This document shows, one piece after another, positions 9,842 to 18,193 of a stretch of 64,000 nt of DNA. The stretch is from Olavius algarvensis Delta 4 endosymbiont (GTDB lineage Bacteria; Desulfobacterota; Desulfobacteria; Desulfobacterales; CAJINA01). The translations under genes and the position numbers were made by a program. The stretch covers positions 62,001 through 126,000 of the forward strand of contig CAJINA010000189.1 in assembly GCA_905176665.1 (NCBI GenBank), in the 5' to 3' direction. Below the pieces are notes generated by a model. It worked only from the letters and a program-made list of their open reading frames with translations. It made no database searches and was not told the DNA's origin. Numbering within the stretch: the stretch's first letter is position 1; each line of letters opens with the position of its first letter.

Positions 9842-9957
9842 GCGACTTCCTTCAACCAGAATCAATTTTATGATCGCTCAATGGAAATATATATCCCGGA
9901 ATATAACGCATCTTTGGGAAATACTAAAGTGATACGCATTGCCTCAGGGCAACTTTT

Positions 9958-10281
9958 ATGGTAGCAGCAACCAACATGTTTTCAGGCCTAAACGAAATTT
10001 TATTGATTGCGGCCATTGTCCTGGCCGTCATTTTCCTGCCCCGCATCAACAAGACGCGGATCGCCGCACCCGCCCGGATCCGCGGGCAAGCTGCACTCGG
10101 TTTTATGCTTTCCGGACGGCAGAGGCTTGCCATTCTGGCCCCTATCATCTGGTTGGCTTTCTGGGCGGTTTGTTATGAGCCCTGGGGCGCGGAATGGAAA
10201 CTGTTTGCCTACATCGGCGCCGGCCCAATACTGGTCTCCTGGGGCCCCTGGTGGTCCCTGAAGGGCCGCCGCATTCGTTAG
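9958..10281 (+). CDS. Small membrane protein of unknown function
   Basis: 107 residues with two or three hydrophobic segments: LLIAAIVLAVIFLP near the N-terminus, LAILAPIIWLAFWAVCY in the middle and LFAYIGAGPILVSWGPWW near the end. A basic RIAAPARIRGQA loop lies between the first two, and the tail KGRRIR is basic. ATG 9958 or ATG 9976 (MFSGLNEILL) could start it; neither has a strong ribosome site. It is divergent from argJ and convergent with the AOR gene. I do not recognise the family. The hydrophobic pattern and lack of a competing reading frame make it likely real. Confidence 0.6.
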   Translation: MVAATNMFSGLNEILLIAAIVLAVIFLPRINKTRIAAPARIRGQAALGFMLSGRQRLAILAPIIWLAFWAVCYEPWGAEWKLFAYIGAGPILVSWGPWWSLKGRRIR

Positions 10282-10304
10282 CTCAGGGGGGCTCAATAAA
10301 GGCC

Positions 10305-10400
10305 CGTCATCCCGGCGAAAGCCAGGATCCAGTCCATGCAAAGGAAACGTCCCTGGATGCCGGATACGTCATCCCGGACTTGATCCGGGACCGGCATGAC
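10305..10400. repeat. GTCATCCCGGCGAAAGCC dispersed repeat, copy 1
   Basis: GTCATCCCGGCGAAAGCCAG opens the element, CTGGATGCCGG follows in the middle, and it closes with CCGGCATGAC, an imperfect inverted repeat. Related copies lie at 12549-12624 and 23552-23621. It fills the space between two convergent genes and could fold as a bidirectional terminator. Confidence 0.75.
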
Positions 10401-10432
10401 GACAAAAACTCCCCGGCTACCCAGCTGGTTTC

Positions 10433-12430
10433 CTAACTGATCGCTTTTAATCGTTTTAGTTGGACGTATCGCCTGTCGCTTCCACCAGACCCAAAGCCTC
10501 CAGTTTTTCGGAGGTTGGCCCCCCCCTGCTCCCGGCTCCAACCGACTATCTGGTAAAACTCATCCAGCATGGCCGGCAGATCGACGCGTTTGCCCTTGAG
10601 CGGCCCAGCCTGCAGGGGCGTCGTGCCGATGGCCCGGCCATGTATCTGGATTCCGTCGGGGACAATGCCTTCGCGCATGTTGAAAGCTTTGCGCAGGTTC
10701 AGAATCCGCTCGCCGGTTTGCAGGTATTGATCCGCACTCAGGCCCCACCCGGTAACGGCGTTCATGTACTCCACCACCGGCAAATGGCTGGTGATGGCTC
10801 CGAACAGGCACATGCCGCCGCAGTTCAGCAGTTGCATGTAGTAGGTTCCGGCCGCAAAACGGCGCACATCCTTGCTTGCACGGCTGCGACCGGCCTTGAC
10901 CATGGCGGCGGCTGCCGGAAATCTTTTTTCCAGCCCGAAGAGGGAGGCGTAAAGATAACATGACACCGTGTGGCGTCCGGGTGTCGGCTCACACTCATAA
11001 GCAATGGCAAATCCGGGATCCAGGCGGGGATCGTGCATGGGAAGTTCCTGGCCGCCGGCATGCACCGCGTATATTTCACTGCCCTTGCCGATCTTTTCCG
11101 CAGCGCGTTTGACACCATCCGCCAGGATATCACCGAGACCTTCGCGGTGAATCATCATTTCCACCAGCTGAACGACTGCATCGGTCTGGCCCCACCCCAA
11201 CTGCAATCCGCCGGTATCAGACTCGTCCAGGATACCGTTTTCGAAGCATTCCGTTGCGAATGCGACGGTTGCCCCGGTGGAGATGGTATCGATGGCTGCC
11301 CGGTTGCACATTTCATTGATTTCCACAATAGCGTCAAAATCATCCTGCAGCAGCATCCCGCCAAAGGAACCGATGGTCTCGTACTCGGGTTTATGCCCTT
11401 TTTCGCCTTTGTACTTGCCTTTCTTGATATCGATGATACCGCCGCAACCCAACGGACACGCCTGGCACGAATAACGCTTCTTCTGATATTTGATCACATT
11501 GTCATCGGACCCCTTGGAGGAACTCTCGATCGGAAACTCCTTGTAGCCGACGCCCTCCCAGTTCTTGATGGGCATGTCGCCAACCATGGCCGAATAGGTC
11601 GTCAGGCCGGATGTGCCGTATTTCCTGAAAATTTCTTTAATGAGTGACGGCTGCGAGGGAACGGAGATGCCGGTACGGGCGATGATTCGGCTGAGGAAGT
11701 TCATCAAATACATTGTCACGCGGTCGATAATACTGGACTTGTTGTAGTCCGCAATAAAAGCACTGTTGATGGCCCTAAGCCCCTCGGGGTCGGCCACTTT
11801 CACTTTTGTTTTGCCCCTGAGCGCGAGTGCCTTGAGATTCTTGCTGCCCATGACCGCGCCGAGCCCCGAACGGGCGGCAATCCGGGCCCCGTCGGTGGCA
11901 ATACCGGAAATCAGAGATTGTTTTTCTCCGCTCAAGCCTATGGAAGCGATCTGGATATTGCGATCGCCCAGTTCGGCCTGAATCGCCTGTTCGGTTTCCA
12001 GGATATCCTTACCCCACAGGTCTTCAGCCGGGCGGATATCGACTTCCCCCTCAGTTATGACCACCCAGACCGGCTTTTCAGCCGCCCCGGTAAAAAAGAT
12101 GGCATCATATCCGGAACGTTTGATGGCCCGGGAAAAATAGCCGCCGGCGTTGGCATCACCCCACCCACCGGTCAACGGTGATTTGCCGACGACCATGAAG
12201 CGGCCGGAAAAAAACGCTTTGGTACCGGACAGCAGGCCGGAGCAAAACCCCAGGTGGCTCTCCGGGGCGAGCGCCTCCACCCCGGCCGGTTGGCGTTCCA
12301 TGATGACGGCCGCACCCAGGCCATAGCCTGACAGGTACTTCTTATAAAAATCTTCACCCGGCTCGACCATTTCCGTCTGGCCGGTACTTAAATCGATGAT
12401 GCAGTATTTTCCCGTTACGCCATTCAGCAT
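10433..12430 (-). CDS. Aldehyde:ferredoxin oxidoreductase family, tungstopterin enzyme
   Basis: Oxidises aldehydes to carboxylic acids, or the reverse, with ferredoxin as electron partner. The cytoplasmic enzyme holds a tungstopterin and a [4Fe-4S] cluster. The 665 residues include the pterin-binding SGTKAFFSGRFMVVGKSP and GWGDANAGGYF blocks, GAVMGSKNLKALA, cluster cysteines in CQACPLGC and a later Cys in LLNCGGMCLFG. Length is slightly above the ~600-620 typical of AOR/FOR. ATG 12430 has AAGGGG upstream. It ends in TAG. With the neighbouring thioesterase and CoA-transferase genes it suggests interconversion of acyl-CoA, acid and aldehyde; the substrate cannot be read from sequence. Confidence 0.94.
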   Translation of the reverse strand: MLNGVTGKYCIIDLSTGQTEMVEPGEDFYKKYLSGYGLGAAVIMERQPAGVEALAPESHLGFCSGLLSGTKAFFSGRFMVVGKSPLTGGWGDANAGGYFSRAIKRSGYDAIFFTGAAEKPVWVVITEGEVDIRPAEDLWGKDILETEQAIQAELGDRNIQIASIGLSGEKQSLISGIATDGARIAARSGLGAVMGSKNLKALALRGKTKVKVADPEGLRAINSAFIADYNKSSIIDRVTMYLMNFLSRIIARTGISVPSQPSLIKEIFRKYGTSGLTTYSAMVGDMPIKNWEGVGYKEFPIESSSKGSDDNVIKYQKKRYSCQACPLGCGGIIDIKKGKYKGEKGHKPEYETIGSFGGMLLQDDFDAIVEINEMCNRAAIDTISTGATVAFATECFENGILDESDTGGLQLGWGQTDAVVQLVEMMIHREGLGDILADGVKRAAEKIGKGSEIYAVHAGGQELPMHDPRLDPGFAIAYECEPTPGRHTVSCYLYASLFGLEKRFPAAAAMVKAGRSRASKDVRRFAAGTYYMQLLNCGGMCLFGAITSHLPVVEYMNAVTGWGLSADQYLQTGERILNLRKAFNMREGIVPDGIQIHGRAIGTTPLQAGPLKGKRVDLPAMLDEFYQIVGWSREQGGANLRKTGGFGSGGSDRRYVQLKRLKAIS

Positions 12431-12474
12431 GTTTTCCCCTTCAATTTAGTTTCTTTTAGTATCATCGCATTTTT

Positions 12475-12503
12475 ATCGGAATCGGGATCGGGATCGAAAT
12501 CGG
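12475..12503. repeat. Hexamer-periodic ATCGGN repeat, copy 1
   Basis: Five consecutive ATCGGN/ATCGNN hexamers (ATCGGAATCGGGATCGGG and on). With the inverted-sense copy at 12665-12692 it can form a long imperfect stem around the 12549 repeat. Confidence 0.6.
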
Positions 12504-12548
12504 CAATTCAATGAACTCAGGGTCAAGGCGTTTTCCTATTTAATGCCC

Positions 12549-12624
12549 GTCATCCCGGCGAAAGCCGGGATCCAGTTAAGTTGAAAGAAACACCTCTGGA
12601 TGCCGGATCAAGTGCGGCATGACG
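12549..12624. repeat. GTCATCCCGGCGAAAGCC dispersed repeat, copy 2
   Basis: Same element as at 10305: GTCATCCCGGCGAAAGCC at one end, CTCTGGATGCCGGATCAAG in the middle and GCGGCATGACG at the other. It lies between the elbB 3' end and the AOR start, flanked on both sides by hexamer-periodic repeats. Confidence 0.75.
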
Positions 12625-12664
12625 ATAATAACGCCTCGATTGCTCAATGAACTGTCTTACTTTT

Positions 12665-12692
12665 CGATTACGATTTCGATAGCGATAGCGAT
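12665..12692. repeat. Hexamer-periodic CGATTN/CGATAG repeat, copy 2
   Basis: Tandem CGATTA-CGATTT-CGATAG-CGATAG units, the reverse-sense partner of the 12475 tract. It ends about 10 bases past the elbB stop codon (12703). Confidence 0.6.
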
Positions 12693-12702
12693 TTTTATGT
12701 TT

Positions 12703-13365
12703 TCAATCACAAAGCGCAAGAACTGTATTCACCAGTTTCTCTATGCCCACAGCCACATCCTTGATGCCCGGCCCCAGCATATAAGCCGGCGTGGTGACGA
12801 TCTTGTTTTTAGCGTCCACGTGGACCTGGTCGACAGCGCAATCAATATGGACCCCACCCATCTGGCCGATAGCAGCCGCCGTTCCCGTATCGTTGCCAAT
12901 GGTCACTTCCGGTGCTTTTGCCGCCACCGCTCTCACCAAAGTGGCCGGTGCGATACAGAGCGCTCCAACCGGCTTTTCGGCGTCCAGCATCTCCTCGATC
13001 ACACGCTGCACTTCGGGATGCACCGTGGCTTCCGGCCCTTTCACAGCGAAATCACTGAGGTTTTTGGCCGCACCAAATCCTCCGGGAATGATCAGGGCAT
13101 CCATCTGGGACGCACTCACCGCGGCTATATTCTGGATATCGCCCCGGGCGATGCGGGCCGATTCAACCAGTACGTTGCGCTTTTCATCGCTCTCCTCGGA
13201 CTGGCTGTAGTGATTCATGACGTGCAATTGCTCCATATCCGGGACCATGCAGGTGATCTGCGCACCGGCCCGGTCCAGGGCCAGCAGCGTCAGGACGGAT
13301 TCATGGATTTCGGCACCGTCATATACACCGCAGCCGGATAATAGTACCCCCACCTTTTTGGACAT
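12703..13365 (-). CDS. elbB: ElbB-like DJ-1/PfpI family protein (glyoxalase-like)
   Basis: Single-domain class-I glutamine-amidotransferase-fold protein of 220 residues, matching ElbB. The nucleophile-elbow cysteine is in GALCIAPATL. DALIIPGGFGAAKNLSDFA is the conserved PGG block, and MLGPGIKDVAVGIEKLV closes the domain. Family members include glyoxalase III-like and deglycase-like proteins that protect against reactive carbonyls. Position beside an aldehyde-metabolising AOR fits that, but the activity is inferred. AGGGAGGT precedes the ATG. It ends in TGA. Confidence 0.9.
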   Translation of the reverse strand: MSKKVGVLLSGCGVYDGAEIHESVLTLLALDRAGAQITCMVPDMEQLHVMNHYSQSEESDEKRNVLVESARIARGDIQNIAAVSASQMDALIIPGGFGAAKNLSDFAVKGPEATVHPEVQRVIEEMLDAEKPVGALCIAPATLVRAVAAKAPEVTIGNDTGTAAAIGQMGGVHIDCAVDQVHVDAKNKIVTTPAYMLGPGIKDVAVGIEKLVNTVLALCD

Positions 13366-13425
13366 GTTGCACCTCCCTGGAAAAGAATTGATTCAACCCC
13401 GGATTGTTTGTCGGTACTTAAATGC

Positions 13426-13509
13426 TATCGAAATCGGTATCGGATTCGGGATCGAAACTACTGCTATTTTCCGATTGCGATCCCGATAGCGATTTCGATC
13501 CCGATTCGA
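13426..13509. repeat. Hexamer-periodic GATCGN repeat, copy 3, with both arms
   Basis: Contains ATCGAAATCGGTATCGGA then, after about 20 bases, CGATTGCGATCCCGATAGCG. The two arms are reverse-complementary in phase and form a long imperfect hairpin. It lies between the elbB start and the thioesterase stop. Confidence 0.65.
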
Positions 13510-13535
13510 CCAATTCAAGTTCGCTATCTGAATGC

Positions 13536-13922
13536 TCATATATCCAGGACATGTTTATCGAGCACAAAACAGGTAAAGGTGCCCTGGAAAACCAAGTCAT
13601 CCCCCCGGGTGACATCCGCCGCCACGATGTGTTTTTTGCCTTTCACCTCTATCGTCCGGGCGGAGGCCACTACGGTGTCGCCTACTTTTACCGGCTTCAA
13701 GAAGCGGGTCTCGGCGCCGCCCAAGACGACATAAGGGCCATTGACGGCAATCATGGCCGCGTGGTCGGCCAGGCCGAAAATGAAACCGCCATGCACCAGG
13801 CCGGGTTCGTCAACAGTCATATCGGCGCTGGTTTCCATGGTCACGCTGCTGTTGCCGTCAGCGGTCTGATCCGGAATGCCGCACAATCGTTGGTCGATCT
13901 TCGTGTGGGTCTTGATCTCCAT
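13536..13922 (-). CDS. PaaI/YbgC-like hotdog-fold acyl-CoA thioesterase
   Basis: Predicted to hydrolyse an acyl-CoA thioester in the cytoplasm. The 128-residue single hotdog domain has the helix motif LVHGGFIFGLADHAAMIAVN and the strand block ETRFLKPVKVGDTVVASA typical of the 4HBT/PaaI family. ATG 13922 has GAGG five bases upstream and is preferred to GTG 13928. It sits between elbB and the divergent CoA-transferase genes, consistent with acyl-CoA/acid interconversion. Substrate unknown. Confidence 0.87.
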   Translation of the reverse strand: MEIKTHTKIDQRLCGIPDQTADGNSSVTMETSADMTVDEPGLVHGGFIFGLADHAAMIAVNGPYVVLGGAETRFLKPVKVGDTVVASARTIEVKGKKHIVAADVTRGDDLVFQGTFTCFVLDKHVLDI

Positions 13923-13965
13923 AGCCACCTCGCTGAAAATAAAGGTGATAAGGTTTAAGGCTAAA

Positions 13966-14020
13966 GACTGAAGGTAAAACCTACCATAACGGGTCTCAAG
14001 ATTCTCTTCAGCCTTCAGTC
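13966..14020. repeat. GACTGAAGG/CCTTCAGTC hairpin, GGCTGAAG repeat family copy 1
   Basis: GACTGAAGG (13966-13974) pairs exactly with CCTTCAGTC (14012-14020). Similar hairpins occur at 41666-41729 and 44822-44858. The remainder of 13923-14275 holds no gene; a TTGACA at 14204-14209 precedes the CoA-transferase but has no convincing -10 partner. Confidence 0.55.
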
Positions 14021-14275
14021 GTCAACCTGAAAACCTGAATCCGGCTACGTTATGGCGAATTACATTGATCCAAGCCTTTTTAAAAAGATAATCCAGAGCA
14101 GGTTCTATCCGCCAGGATTCATTTCACTCCCCAGAAGGTCATTACCAGATTATTCGATGATTATCAAATTGTCTTATCAGTCGGTTCACAAACCAAATTA
14201 GGCTTGACAAACTACCGGGATCTCTGAAATTTCTCAATAGAGTCGCACACCAACCACACAGCCGGAAAAGGTCAG

Positions 14276-15253
14276 ATGAATTCAGCGCAATCCAAGTGTC
14301 TGCAGCTACCCGAAGCGGTAGCCAAATTTGTAACGAACGGGGCCCACTTGTCCATCGGCGGATTTACCACCAACCGCAACCCCATGGCCGCGGTCTATGA
14401 AATCGTCCGTCAGCGTAAAAAGAATCTGCACCTGTATGCCCATTCCAACGGCCACGGCGCGGATGAACTGATCGGCGGCGGGTGCCTGACCCGTCTGGAA
14501 ATTGCCTACGGCGGCAGCGGACGCTTTGCGCCGACCTGCATCCGTTTCCGCAAAGCGATCGAAAACGGTTCCCTGCAGGTGGAGGACTACTCCAATTATC
14601 AGATGACCCTGCGCTTCACGGCCGGTGCCATGGGGGTGCCCTTCCTGCCCACGCGCAGCGGATTGGGTTCCGATATCGTCAACCGCCGGGGCTTCAATCC
14701 GGACGTGCGGCAGGAGGATACGCGCCTACCGGATGAAAAGCTCATCGTCATGGACAACCCTTTCGGAGATTGGACCGACACGCGTAAGCTGGTCCTTGTA
14801 CCGGCAATCAATCCGGATGTGACCATCATCCATGTCCAAAAAGCCGATCCAACCGGTTTGGCCCGCATCCAGGGCCTGTCCTTTGCCGATGTGGAGCAGG
14901 CCAAGGCCGCCCGGCACCTCATCGTTACCTGTGAAGAACTGCTGGACCCCGGTATGCTCAAAGAGCAGCCAGACAACAACCAGATACCACCGTTTTGCGT
15001 GGATGCCGTCGTTCATGTGCCCCACGGCGCCTACCCGACGGCCTGTTACGGCTACTATGATTACGACCCGGTGTATCTAAATCAATATAAAGAAGCCGCC
15101 CCGGATGATGAACGTCATCAGGCCTATCTGGAAGAGTTTGTTTTCGGTACCCGGACCCATGCGGAATTCATAGAAAAGATTGACCCGGAACAATTGCAAG
15201 CTATCGAAGCCGATAAACGCACGGGTTATGCGGTAGGATTGGATAGAAGGTGA
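14276..15253 (+). CDS. CoA-transferase family I, alpha subunit (glutaconate CoA-transferase A-like)
   Basis: Alpha subunit of a two-subunit enzyme moving CoA between an acyl-CoA and a free acid. 325 residues: HLSIGGFTTNRNPMAAVYEI near the N-terminus and NGHGADELIGGGCLTRLEIAYGG are typical of the GctA/CoA_trans fold. FCVDAVVHVPHGAYPTACYG near the C-terminus is conserved in GctA-like proteins. ATG 14276 has AAGG five bases upstream. Its partner starts 184 bases downstream, beyond a hexamer repeat. The substrate is not deducible; glutaconate is only the family archetype. Confidence 0.9.
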   Translation: MNSAQSKCLQLPEAVAKFVTNGAHLSIGGFTTNRNPMAAVYEIVRQRKKNLHLYAHSNGHGADELIGGGCLTRLEIAYGGSGRFAPTCIRFRKAIENGSLQVEDYSNYQMTLRFTAGAMGVPFLPTRSGLGSDIVNRRGFNPDVRQEDTRLPDEKLIVMDNPFGDWTDTRKLVLVPAINPDVTIIHVQKADPTGLARIQGLSFADVEQAKAARHLIVTCEELLDPGMLKEQPDNNQIPPFCVDAVVHVPHGAYPTACYGYYDYDPVYLNQYKEAAPDDERHQAYLEEFVFGTRTHAEFIEKIDPEQLQAIEADKRTGYAVGLDRR

Positions 15254-15340
15254 GGAACCAGCTCCATATTTAAACGTAATGAATCGTGAACATGTAAAGA
15301 CCGTTTAGATTGAAATCAGTTTTCGACTTTCAAGCCAATT

Positions 15341-15424
15341 CGGGATCGCTATCGGGATCGTAATCGGCTCTGAAGAGGTCCAACAAACCCGATTACGATA
15401 GCGATTTCGATCGCGATACCGATG
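15341..15424. repeat. Hexamer-periodic GATCGN repeat, copy 4, inside the CoA-transferase operon
   Basis: CGGGATCGCTATCGGGATCG then, after a ~25-base loop, CGATTACGATAGCGATTTCG. The arms are complementary in phase. It separates the alpha and beta subunit genes and ends about 12 bases before the beta-subunit start, adjoining its ribosome site. Confidence 0.65.
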
Positions 15425-15436
15425 TTGGAGGAGTTC

Positions 15437-16207
15437 ATGAGCGACTACACCCTGCGCGAAATGATGGCCGTTGCGGCGGCACGAGAGATAAAAGACGGCG
15501 ATATCGTGTTCTGCGGTACGGGCATCTCCATGCTGGCCGCCATGGCCGCCAAATATATCAGCGCCCCCAACAGCACGATCTTTTTCGAGACCGGCGCTAT
15601 CGATTCGAAATTGGAGGAAGTACCCCTGGCGGTGGGTGATCCCCGCGTGATGTACCACACGGCTGTAAATGGCAGCCTGGCGGATTCCTTTGCCACCATG
15701 CAGAACAGATTCACCGGTCGCCGGGTGGTCGGCATCATGGGTGCGGCGCAGATCGATCCTCACGGGAACCTGAATTCCACGGTCATAGGTGATTACTCGG
15801 CACCCCAAGTCCGCTTTTCCGGCAGCGGGGGCGCCTGCGACGTGGCCTCTTTTGTCCAGCGCACCATCATTTTCATGCAGCATGAAAAACGTAAATTCGT
15901 GCGCAAACTCGATTATCTCACCAGCCCGGGCTGGATGGATGGCCCCAATGGCCGTGATGAGGAAGGCCTGCCGCCGGGCGGTCCTGAATCCGTGATCACC
16001 AACCTGGGCATCATGCGGTTCGATCATACCTCTCGCCGCATGTTCCTGGACGGTTTTTACCCCGGTGTCACCCCCCGGCAGATTCTGGGAAATATGGACT
16101 TTGGCGTGGAAACTGACCATGCCCGCCCGGTAAAGCCGCCCACCCACGAGGAGCTGGAAATCCTGCGCAAGCGCTGTGATCCCCAGCGATTGATACTGGG
16201 CGCCTAA
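15437..16207 (+). CDS. CoA-transferase family I, beta subunit (glutaconate CoA-transferase B-like)
   Basis: Beta subunit carrying the active-site glutamate, here in STIFFETGAID, which forms the CoA thioester intermediate in this family. 256 residues with GIMGAAQIDPHGNLNSTVIG and FSGSGGACDVAS, both conserved in GctB-type subunits. ATG 15437 is chosen over ATG 15422 because GGAGGAG lies directly upstream at the right distance. Pairs with the alpha subunit at 14276. The interval 16208-16493 after it holds no recognisable gene. Confidence 0.9.
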   Translation: MSDYTLREMMAVAAAREIKDGDIVFCGTGISMLAAMAAKYISAPNSTIFFETGAIDSKLEEVPLAVGDPRVMYHTAVNGSLADSFATMQNRFTGRRVVGIMGAAQIDPHGNLNSTVIGDYSAPQVRFSGSGGACDVASFVQRTIIFMQHEKRKFVRKLDYLTSPGWMDGPNGRDEEGLPPGGPESVITNLGIMRFDHTSRRMFLDGFYPGVTPRQILGNMDFGVETDHARPVKPPTHEELEILRKRCDPQRLILGA

Positions 16208-16493
16208 CTACCCGGAGCCAAATCGGTAACCAACATGCCCATCCCGTAAAGTTTCTTCCGTATCCTCGCCACCAGGCCCTGTCCTCTTTACGCAATGGCC
16301 GCCAAGGATCCCACCGGTTGAGTTGAGAGTGCCTAAATTCGTGTTTATAGTGGTTAATCACCCGCTACATCAAGGGAGACGTGCTGTAACGGCTTGCAAG
16401 TGAATGGAATCCTTGCCCCCGGGTGAGGAATTTATTCTCAATCATATCAAGTTCTGCCAGCTACCGATCAGGTGGCTATATAGGAGAAAACCC

Positions 16494-17276
16494 ATGAACC
16501 GCATAGTCAGCGTTTTTTTAATATCTATATTTATACTTTCTGCGCCGGCAGCCTGGGCCCAGGGACCATCGCGCCTCAATCATATCCTGGCAAACGGCGT
16601 TTTACGGGTAGGGACCACGGGAGACTGGAACCCCATGACGGTGCGCGATCCCGCCACCAACACCTACAAGGGATTTGACATCGAAATGGTCACCGCCCTG
16701 GCCGCTGATCTGGGTGTCCGGCTGAAGTTTGTCCCCACGGACTGGAAGACGCTGGTCAATGGGATCGTGGCCGATAAATACGATGTCAGTACCAGCGCAT
16801 CCATCACCCCCGCACGGATCAAGACCGTTGGCTTTACCAAAACCTACTACCAGGTCGGTTCGGTCCCCATAACATTGAAATCCAATGCCGGCCGTTTCAA
16901 GAACTGGGAGGATATCAATCGCCGGGATGTTACCGTTGCGGTTACCCTGGGGACGTCATTCGAGCAGCAGGTAAAGGCTTTCTTTCCGGATGCCCGCATC
17001 CGCAGCGTAGAGTCCCCGGCCCGTGATTTTCAGGAAGTCCTCTCGCGCCGGGCCGATATTTCCATTACCAGTAATCTGGAGGCGGCCACCCTGATCAGGA
17101 CGCATTCCCAGCTGGCGATGGTCCCCGTTGAGCGTCCGCGCAAGCCTGCTGACCTGGCGCTTATTGTCGCCCAGGGCGACCAGGTGTGGCTGAATTATCT
17201 GAACCACTGGATTACCATCAAAACCAACCGAGGTTTTTTCGAGAAACTCCAGGAAAAATGGATGCCCACTAAATAG
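16494..17276 (+). CDS. Periplasmic solute-binding protein, cyclohexadienyl-dehydratase-like (SBP_bac_3)
   Basis: Exported 260-residue protein with signal peptide MNRIVSVFLISIFIL... ending APAAWAQG. The mature part begins with RLNHILANGVLRVGTTGDW, closely like periplasmic cyclohexadienyl dehydratase (PheC) and related amino-acid-binding proteins. The rest is a standard two-lobe SBP_bac_3 domain (YDVSTSASITPARIKTVGF). The following permease gene argues for a transport role, the PheC-like opening for a possible prephenate/arogenate dehydratase activity. ATG 16494 has GGAGAA upstream. It ends in TAG. Confidence 0.82.
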   Translation: MNRIVSVFLISIFILSAPAAWAQGPSRLNHILANGVLRVGTTGDWNPMTVRDPATNTYKGFDIEMVTALAADLGVRLKFVPTDWKTLVNGIVADKYDVSTSASITPARIKTVGFTKTYYQVGSVPITLKSNAGRFKNWEDINRRDVTVAVTLGTSFEQQVKAFFPDARIRSVESPARDFQEVLSRRADISITSNLEAATLIRTHSQLAMVPVERPRKPADLALIVAQGDQVWLNYLNHWITIKTNRGFFEKLQEKWMPTK

Positions 17277-17344
17277 ACGCATCGATACGGGTGGGGCGGC
17301 GCTCTGCCACGTGTTCTGTATATTCCATGGCAAAGGGACGGTTT

Positions 17345-18130
17345 ATGAGCAGATTCCAATGGATATGTCCGATACTGAATCGCTATACCGGCCGGTTCTC
17401 TGCCGGGATGGGGCTGCTGTCACTTGTTTTACTCACCGGTTGCAGTAACACAGACTAGCAGTGGGGATGGTACGAAGTGTTGCCGTTCACACCCGGCGGT
17501 GCCAGCAACCTTAAATTTCTGCTCGGCGGTGTCGGTCTCACCCTGGCTCTGTCCACGGCAGCCCTGTCAGGATCCATCATCATCGGCCTGCTGGTGGCCC
17601 TGCCGGGCCTATCCAGCCGGCCCTGGCTGCGCCTGATGAACAGAAGCTACGTTGAGCTGTTTCGGGCGATTCCCGTGCTGGTAATGATCCTGTGGGTGTA
17701 CTACGGTCTACCCATTGTAGCCGGGGTGTCCCTGGGGCCCTTTGCCGCCGGCATCCTGGCTTTGACCTTGTGCGACAGTGCCTTCGAAGCGGAGATTTTC
17801 AGGGGAGGCATCCAGTCCATTGAACGTGGCCAGCTCGAGGCCGCCGACGCGATCGGTCTGACCTACCTTCAAAAAATGCGCCTGGTGGTCCTTCCCCAGG
17901 CTATTCGGCGCATTCTGCCGCCGCTGGGCAATCAATTTGTCTACATGCTGAAGATGTCTTCGCTGGTCTCGGTGGTGGGGCTTCAGGAGTTGACGCGCCG
18001 GGCCAACGAGCTCACCGTCACGGTGTACCGGCCGCTGGAGATTTATTCGGTTCTGGTAGCCGAATATCTCGTTCTGATTCTGGTGGTGTCCTGGGGTGTG
18101 CGCCATCTTGAACGACGGATGGCAACTTGA
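17345..18130 (+). CDS. Polar amino-acid ABC transporter permease (HisM/GlnP type) with an in-frame TAG
   Basis: Inner-membrane permease with about five membrane spans. The coupling-helix (EAA) region is EAADAIGLTYLQKMRLVVLP, followed by QAIRRILPPLGN. From ATG 17345 the frame begins with a hydrophobic segment ending LLTGCSNTD, meets TAG at 17456-17458 (codon 38), then continues in the same frame as QWGWYEVLPFTPGG, which resembles the N-terminal extension of related permeases. If the TAG is a true stop, translation could re-initiate at GTG 17474 or TTG 17477 behind GGGGATGG and still give the whole permease core. It follows the solute-binding gene; no ATP-binding subunit is in the window. Confidence 0.82.
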
Positions 18131-18193
18131 GCATTCACGGGGCAGCTTACCGTTGCCGAGGATAGACACCGGGCGGGGTATCGCGTTTGGGGA

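Noticed and set aside
13418-13615. Low-complexity open frames with Asp/Ser or Arg/Tyr/Asn periodicity
   Set aside because: Direct translations of the hexamer-periodic repeat, not proteins.
12475-15424. CRISPR array
   Set aside because: The repeated units are 6 bases, contiguous, without constant spacers, and no cas gene is present.
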